The translations under genes were made by a program, and so were the position numbers. This document shows, one piece after another, positions 57,761 to 64,000 of a stretch of 64,000 nt of DNA. The notes beneath the pieces were generated by a model that saw nothing but the letters and a program-made list of their open reading frames with translations, searched no databases and was not told the DNA's origin. The stretch's first letter is position 1; each line of letters begins with the position of its first letter. The DNA is from Larix kaempferi (lineage: Eukaryota; Streptophyta; Pinopsida; Pinales; Pinaceae): NCBI GenBank assembly GCA_027924585.1, contig BSBM01000608.1, forward strand, positions 5,768,501-5,832,500, written 5' to 3'.

Positions 57761-57910
57761 TGTTGACTATTTTATTTTGATCTCGATCTATTAATAATTG
57801 CAACGCAGGTTTTTTTCGAGAAAATATGAATTCGATGGCCAAAGGATGAGTTCAGAGAGACTCTGATATGATGGCCAAAGGCCATATCAAGCATGAAGCT
57901 CTAATATCAA

Positions 57911-58167
57911 TGTTACAACCTATCTCATTGTACTCAAGATTATCCAAGTGGATAAGTCAACCAATTGACGATAACTCCATAGTAAAAATATAGTTGCTGA
58001 ATAATTGATAAAATATATAAAGATGATGATACAATGAATGGTGTAGCCCATATAAATAGGCTCACATGGTGACTATTCATCAAAGGGACGTGTCCCTTAT
58101 GTTATGTTATTTTAATAAATTATTATTAATATTTATTAATATTTTATCTATATATTTTTTCATTACA
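57911..58167 (-). repeat. H 5' LTR (257 bp)
   Basis: Second copy of 53448-53705. Confidence 0.88.
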
Positions 58168-58803
58168 TTTTCCATATCTCAAGGCCAATAAAGTAGTGCA
58201 TTAGACCTAAGTCTTCCATATCAAACTCTGAGGTGATATCCCTCTTGCACCAAGCAATCAAGTGTTCCTATCCAATGAGAAAAAAACATCAACATACAGA
58301 ACCAATATCAACAGTTGGTTCTTCACTACTTTGAAGTACACATTTGGATCAGCTTCACTCTTACTAAAACCCAGTTTCTGAAGGTAGCTATCAATTCTCG
58401 AGTACCAAGCCCTAGGGGATTGCTTAAGCCCATATAGATATTTATTTATCTTGCAAACATGGGACTCCTTCCCATGCACCACAAATCCTCCAGGATGTTT
58501 AATACAAACCTCTTCCTCAACCTCATCATTGAGGAAGGGTTTCCTCACATACATCTAGTCAAGTTTCCATCCTAGAATAGATGCAAGTGCAATCATTGCT
58601 CGGATTGTATTGTACCTTTCCACAGGGGAAAACGTCTCATCATAATCAATGCCTTCTTTTTTAGAGAAATCTCTGGCAATGAATATATATTTATACTTAT
58701 CAATGATACCATCCACACCATGGTTTATCTTGTAAATCCATCTTGAAGTCACAATGGGCTTCCCATTAGGTTTGGGAACAACCTCCCAAACATCATTCTT
58801 CAT
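58168..58803 (-). pseudogene. E reverse transcriptase, N-terminal part
   Basis: The - strand pieces 58803-58555 and 58554-58258 are in one frame, separated by a stop: MKNDVWEVVPKPNGK, TSRWIYKINHGVDG, KKEGIDYDETFSPV, then EVCIKHPGGFVVHG, KYLYGLKQSPRAWY and the catalytic box VLYVDV near 58285, where the second Asp of YVDD is Val. It is cut by H. Confidence 0.9.
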
Positions 58804-60010
58804 TATAGAGTTCTACTCTTATGTCAATTCATCTTTCCAAACTTGTTGCTATGCAGCTTCTTCATGTGAGGATGGTTCTTAATCACTAATGTGATTCATC
58901 AGTGCAACATACCCTGAATATCTGTCAGGTTTCCTACGCTCTCTGGATGAGCCTGTTGGTGCTCCATGTTTCTCTAAATTTTGTAAGATGTCTCAACACC
59001 AAGCATATCTTCTTTTAGTGGGAGGTTCATCAGGTTACCTCTCAACCATTTATACTGGTTCTTCAGGAGCTAGCGAATCTGAGGCATCTTCTGGTTTCTC
59101 CCTCTCTTACTCTGAAGGGGGAGAATCAGACTCAGAATCCTCCATCTCTTAATCACATTGAATCTCTTTTTATATTTTGAAAGTAACTTCCTCATGGAAG
59201 GTAATATACCATCTGACTTCAATGTGTATCTCACCAAGTACATATATTCAGTATGCTTTGGATGACTCGCTATCACCCACAAAGGTTCCTTTTTTTCTAG
59301 AAGGCTCCATCTTTGTTCTCTTTTCTTTCGGTATATGAATGTATACTGGGATCCCGAAGATCGTCAAGTGTGAGATCTCTAGATTCTCACTGGTAAACAC
59401 TTCTTCTGGTGTCTTCTCATCTGGAATGGTGCGTGGGATTCAATTATGCATGTACATAGCTGTACGGGTGGATTTTTCCCATAATGAGGTAGATATATCT
59501 TGATCATGCATCATGGATTTTGTAGCTTCACATATGGTTCTATTATTCCTTCTGGAAACCCCATTTTGTTGAGGGTTGTATGGTACTATTAACTATATAC
59601 ATATTCTTGCATCACTACATAGATCATTAAATGCATATGAATCAAATGCACCTACATTATCATACCTTAGTGAACATATGTGCTTTTATTTCTAATTTTC
59701 AACTAGGTTTTTAAACTCTTTAAATTTTCTAAGAGTTTCACTTTTAGCCTTCTTGAAATAAATCCATGACTTCCTACAAAAATAATCTATGAACAATACA
59801 TAATATAAGAAGCCACTCAGGGAGGGGGATGAAATGCAACCACATACATCAGAGTGTATTAAATATAAAATCTCTTTAGATCTAGTAGTACTATTAGAAA
59901 AACAAATCTTAGCACTCTTCCCAAGTGCACAACCCCGACATACACTATCATGCTTAAAATCAAATACAAGCATACCATTTACCATATTTTGAAGTCCTAG
60001 TAGTGCTTTG
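58804..60010 (-). pseudogene. E integrase
   Basis: The - strand has the zinc-finger Cys pair (VCRGCALGKSAK), the core (LIHSDVCGCISSPSLSG, FIDYFCRKSWIYFKKAKS), then through stops RYDNVGAF, YNPQQNGVSRRNNRT (the usual catalytic Glu in 'VAERxN' is lost) and FGIPVYIHIPKEKRTKM. The spacer to RT continues to 58804 with many stops. Confidence 0.88.
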
Positions 60011-61344
60011 TAGTGTAGGTGTCCAAGCCTTCAGTGCCATAGCTCACATGGACTGATAGTGTGGTGAATCATAGCTTGAATGTACTTCCCAGGTACCTTG
60101 TAGAGTCCTCTCTCTCGAACTCCAATCACAATAGTAAATTCTAGGATTTTTTTCTTTGGCCATAAAAGTGCTTTGTTATCCATGAAGATATCTCAGAATC
60201 ATTTATCTTCAAGAAACGAAACAGAAAGGAGGCTCCTCTTGAATCCTCGAACATATAGAATGTCATACACATGTAGAATATCACTGGTGCTTAGCTAGAA
60301 TGAGGTGTATCCAACTCCTTGGATCGAATATGTTGAGTTTCCCCCAACTCTACCATGCATGTGAACTCTTTATCCTTTAGATCAATGATGGCACTCTTGT
60401 AACCAATCATATGTTTGGATACACCACTTTCAATCAACCATGTGTCTGCATTTGTGATGACGGATCCCGAAAGGGATGGGACAAAGTAAAAATCCCTTCT
60501 TGTATCCTTTTCTTCGGATGCATTCTTTTGAGTAGTTTCATCTTCTATGGCAGTAGAAGCATGAAACTTTCCTTTCCACTTTGCTTTGGAGTCTCTTCAG
60601 AAATGGCCTTTCTTGTTGCAATTGTATCATCTAGATTTTGACTTGTCAAATCCTGTGTTGAACTCTTTCTTCTTTGGATGAGAGAAATTCTTTTGGAAGA
60701 AGGGTTTCTTTCCTTTATGCATTCTTTCCGTGAGGGAAACATTTTCTTCTTTGATGCAAACTAACTTGCTCTGGATTCACCCCTCCTCTTGGAGGCAGTC
60801 ATGCCACAACCTTTTGAAGCTAGGTTGTACCTCTCGAAGCTAGGTTGTACCTCTCGGATATTTACCGTATCCAAGAATGTCTCCCATGAGGATGGGATAC
60901 CATCAATAGAGGTTTGGAGAAGATCATCTTCATCCACCAATCTCCAATACTAGCAAGTTGATATCTTACTTGAGAGATATTAGTGACGAAAAAGACCATT
61001 GTCTCATTTGTCTCCCTCTTTAATTTTCCAATATTATTCTTCATTGTCCTATTTTGAATCAGGGCCTTATTCTCATATAGATTATTTAGTGTATCATAAC
61101 ATTCTTTCGCAGTCCTCAGCTGTGTGATCATGGGAATCAAGTTATCTTTTACGTAATCATAGATGATATGTTTTGCCTTAGCTAGATTTTTCTTGAAGTT
61201 GATGTGCCCTACATTAGATGTAGTCTCCTCCACCAAGTGGATATGTCGCCATCCAAGTAAGATTTTGAGAATCCTATCCTTCCAAGTGTTGAAGTTTGAG
61301 GTGCCCTCAAGATGGTATTCCGGTCGTACAGATATTGATGCCAT
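60011..61344 (-). pseudogene. E gag and protease
   Basis: Gag starts at ATG 61344 (MASISVRPEYHLEG), about 95 bp from the primer site: NTWKDRILKILLGW, NLAKAKHIIYDYVKDNLIPM, ECYDTLNNLYENKAL. A frameshift near 60950 is followed by SIDGIPSSWETFLDTVN and VQPSFERY. The zinc knuckle near 60625 (YNCNKKGHF then a stop) has lost its first Cys. The protease box near 60455 reads TWLIESGVSKHM, with the catalytic Asp changed to Glu. Confidence 0.88.
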
Positions 61345-61426
61345 AGTCTTCAAATATTTTGCTCAACTTCCCATGATATGCATAGGCTCTACCTAGCATG
61401 CAAAAATGAGCCCCTTCACGCCCTGA

Positions 61427-61438
61427 GCTTTGATACCA
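61427..61438 (-). promoter_or_regulatory. E primer-binding site (initiator Met tRNA)
   Basis: tggtatcaaagc on the - strand directly follows the LTR's attaaca, with one change from A's site. Confidence 0.92.
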
Positions 61439-62866
61439 TGTTAATATTTTGTTGAGCTTTGATATTTAATTCTTTTAGATGCTGAAAATTGAAACAATGA
61501 GACAACTCAATCACATGAAATTCATACATCCATAACATAAGATATACCTTGGGGAAAATCCTCAACACTATGAGAAAAAAAACCCTAGCAATTCTTCTCA
61601 GTATAATATAATGGATAGTAGAGAATGATTTATTTTACAACATAACAGATTTCTTTCGGAAGATAAGAGATCATCAAACACTCTTGATGAAGATATGAAA
61701 GCAATAGAGAAGAGAGATCAATTGGAGAAGTGCCTTGCCTTCAATAATAATACCTTGCACAAAAATAGAAGTGAATTTCCTTTAATGGAGAAGGGAATTC
61801 ACTTCACATTGGATTCATCAACCCCGTATAACATATTTATACATTCTTATCTTCTATTTTTATCTTCTAACTTCAGGATAAACTCTCCCTCAAACTAGAT
61901 GTATCAATCTTGCATGTAGAAGTGCACCCCACTTCTCATGTAGTTCTTTATCTCATTGAGTTGTCACTTAGGATGAACTTTCCTCTTATCTGAAAGCTTT
62001 CCCACTTAGTTAGGTGGATAACTTAAGTGTCGATATGCAAATGTCACAAATCACGTGTTGTATTTTATTTTAACATAAGTGTCGTTATGCAAAAACACTT
62101 AGATAAATAGATCTTCTTTGTTGTCACTTAGTTAACTGAAATCATGCTAATTGATTTACTTGAAGTGACCACTGTGTGTTCTTTAGTTAACTTAGGCATA
62201 TATTTAACTGATTCTTTAATTGAAGCATTTATTGACGCATACATTGATACTTAATTGAAGCTTTATAACCGAAGCTTTAACAATTCAGATTCTCTTTAAT
62301 TAGTTGAAGTGTCTACATGGGAAAATTTGGATTATCTTGATCTCTATGATTTATATTTTATTTATTTATCTCTTAATTCATGGCCAATATGTGCTAACTT
62401 TAATTATCCATAACATTACATTATAATAATAAGAATTATCGGATGTTGTGATCATATTATATTATTCTGAACCAAATGATCATATGGTAAAGTAATTCAC
62501 TTTAGAGGTGATCAATATCTAGAGGAGACTTCTGGTGATCATGGTTAATAATACATCACACAACATTAAATGATTTTAACAAGTAAAGCATGACCTTTAT
62601 AAGGAAGTTACACCTCTATACGGGAGCTCCATACCATGGATACCTTTATACGGAAGGTTCACATGAGAATCATGACTTGACACACACAAGTCCGGATCCT
62701 TGTCCAACAAGACTTTACAACATCATTACTTTGATCAATTACCTCTATATGGGATTAATAACCGTATCATGGAAGAAAATCAATGTGCTCACCTCTATAG
62801 GGGAGGATCAATCTTGGCTACACAAGATTGGTTTGGAGAATGTTTCATGATGTTGTATATTTAACA
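61439..62866 (-). repeat. E 5' LTR (1428 bp)
   Basis: On the + side it starts TGTTAATATTTTG and ends gtatatttaaca. It matches 51204-52607 throughout (acacaagattxgtttggagaatgt near the end). Confidence 0.9.
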
Positions 62867-64000
62867 TTGACCAGGGTAAGTCTTTCTTTTAATGGTTTCA
62901 TGCAAAGTCTATGCAGGTGTCAAAGCTTAATTCAACATGATTTTTAAAAGACTAACCTGCAATAAAATAAACTCACTCTATCAAATTCAAATACAAACTG
63001 CTTATACTCAATCACACCATTTCAATCCCAATTCTCAATCTCTCTAATTGGAATCAAACATAGGTATCTGGTTTCAATCAATTGTAAGAATCAACTACAT
63101 CGATTAAATCTCAATCCCTAATCTTTCCAAATAGGTCATACTTAAGTCTGTGATTTTGATTGGTTATGAGATTTTGGGCAATCTAAATGTTCAAAGAAGA
63201 CATATCACTTAATCATGAACTAGGGGAATACACTCTGATTTACCTAAGCATGCTTAATACAGATATTGATTCCTTTTCAATGTGAAATATATTTGTGTAT
63301 CACACCACTCTTGCATAAATTCAAAATCACACTTTCAGAAATGAAACTCCTACTTGCAAAGGAAGACTAATTGGTGATCACAGTTAAAATGAAAATAGAG
63401 AATTAACATCTGCAATATCAATACAAAATTATTAAATATAATATAACTCTAATTTAAACATACAATTCAAAAAAAAAAAATCTACACTATTTAGTTGTAC
63501 GTAACCTCAGACAAGGGGGCCCTCCTTTCCTCGATTAGGAAAAACTGATCTAAAATCTAACTACACCAAACTTGATCAACACATGCCAATTTAGAACATA
63601 AGAGGGATTTTTATTAATGTTGAAAACAAAGAATAACTTGAAAATAATTTGTTTCTCAATACATCTAACTTGTTTTTCCTTTGTTGAGTGAGGTGTGTTT
63701 ATACATCAAGAGAGTAACATGGCCAACTCTAAGGAGTTGACCTTATCTCAAACTTCTTAAGAAAATGGTGATAAAGATATGCCTCATGAGACCTCCTTGA
63801 TCGATCTCATTCATGATATGGTGGTGCAGTAAACCCTCAAACTAATCTCTGGTTTGTTCTAACAAGATTACTAAATAGGGAAGTTTGAATTCAAATCATG
63901 TATCCTCGTTACCAACATTCCAAAATTGGCACAATAGTCTTCAATTAGGAAAATAGAGAAACAGTTGAATGGTCTTTCTTATTTTAGCCGAAATTGGTTC
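62867..64000 (-). repeat. G 5' LTR, continued to the window end
   Basis: It resumes after E with ttgaccagggtaagtc, matching 20351 onward in the 3' LTR (gacaagggtaattc) up to agccgaaattggttc, equivalent to about 21438. About 0.4 kb should lie outside the window. Confidence 0.87.

Larger units (their letters stand above)
53448..58167 (-). mobile_element. H: short-LTR element without pol, inserted in E's RT
   Basis: Direct repeats 53448-53705 (258 bp) and 57911-58167 (257 bp) begin TGTTACAAC and end TTCATTACA on the + strand. On the - strand the right copy is followed by tgatattagagc (57898-57909), a weakened initiator-Met primer site. The left copy is preceded by the purine-rich tatgggagatgcaa (53706-53719). 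The 4.2-kb interior shows no RT, integrase or protease. E's RT reads LEIWK on one side and KKYEFF on the other. The flanks (tttgt and ttttc) do not give a clean duplication. Confidence 0.78.
51204..62866 (-). mobile_element. E: Ty1/copia element on the - strand, interrupted by H
   Basis: The LTRs are at 51204-52607 (3') and 61439-62866 (5'). The primer site is tggtatcaaagc, and gag-pol reads from 61344 down to about 52608. The flanks are ttgat (51199-51203) and ttgac (62867-62871), a 5-bp target duplication with one change. Without H it would be about 6.9 kb. All domains are present but full of stops. Confidence 0.9.
20299..64000 (-). mobile_element. G: Athila-like Ty3/gypsy element, split by three insertions, 5' end past the window
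   Basis: Read from right to left: 5' LTR (from beyond 64000 to 62867, then 51203-51143), primer site 51142-51121, gag, protease, RT, RNase H, integrase, env-position remnants, polypurine tract, 3' LTR (21847-20299). The insertions A (27390-34668), C (34750-46342) and E (51204-62866) break it. Removing A and C restores a continuous RT to RNase H reading, and removing E joins the 5' LTR. The family call rests on the gag text, the primer site resembling the tRNA-Asp type, and the RNase H/integrase wording. Confidence 0.85.

Noticed and set aside
57138-57842. 234-codon ORF as a protein gene
   Set aside because: Low-complexity Ser/Pro/His/Leu text produced by the strand-skewed tract. No domain or conserved start context seen.
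53443-58172. A target duplication for H (tttgt versus ttttc)
   Set aside because: The two 5-mers do not match well enough. The insertion is supported by the split RT instead.
1-64000. Host genes, tRNAs or rRNAs between elements
   Set aside because: Every stretch checked is assigned to an element or its non-coding parts. I found no cloverleaf-like gene, rRNA segment or unrelated coding frame.

Overview
This window is plant nuclear DNA made, as far as I can read it, entirely of nested LTR retrotransposons. I find no host gene, rRNA, tRNA or CRISPR array. Ty3/gypsy elements of several kinds (Tat-like, Athila-like, and a long-LTR type with a large extra ORF) and Ty1/copia elements with initiator-Met primer sites point to a large-genome vascular plant. 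A gymnosperm is plausible given the deep nesting and old decay, but I cannot prove it from this sequence.

Left block (1-20298). A broken Ty3/gypsy element F (+ strand, only RNase H left, 19796-20298) is the host. Into it went D (+; only its 3' end at 18092-18235 and its 3' LTR at 18236-19795 are in the window). Into D went T1 (+, 1-18091), a Tat-like element with RT, RNase H and integrase, a second RNase H after integrase, an antisense plant-mobile-domain-like ORF, tandem repeats, a polypurine tract and a 3' LTR at 17383-18091. T1's integrase is split by T2 (- strand, 2414-11502). T2 has two 736-bp LTRs and a long broken gag but no pol. It shares its LTR, polypurine tract and 3' untranslated region with T1, so it looks like a non-autonomous relative that inserted into its own family.

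Right block (20299-64000). All of it lies in or on G, an Athila-like Ty3/gypsy element read on the - strand. G has its 3' LTR at 20299-21847 and its 5' LTR at 51143-51203 plus 62867 to beyond the window end. Its gag (about 50.2-48.9 kb), protease (48.1-47.4 kb), RT (47.1-46.3 kb), RT/RNase H bridge (34.7 kb), RNase H/integrase (27.4-25.65 kb) and env-position remnants (24.4-22.3 kb) are scattered by three insertions. A is a nearly complete Ty1/copia element (27390-34668, target duplication TTAAT). C is a long-LTR gypsy of the same family as D (34750-46342, target duplication AGATG). E is a Ty1/copia element on the - strand (51204-62866) inserted 61 bp inside G's 5' LTR.

Third-level insertions. 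C carries B (40669-46176), a second copy of A's copia family that looks like a recombinant of two insertions. E carries H (53448-58167), a small-LTR element with no visible pol, inserted in E's RT. C also keeps a 962-codon extra ORF next to its 3' LTR that is broken only by stop codons, mostly TAG and TGA.

Every coding frame of any size is broken except the short RNase H ORF of T1. The most interesting points are the T1/T2 pair, the 33-bp minisatellite they share, the antisense ORF, the recombinant B, and the stop-codon spectrum of C's extra ORF, which fits deamination at methylated CG and CHG sites.
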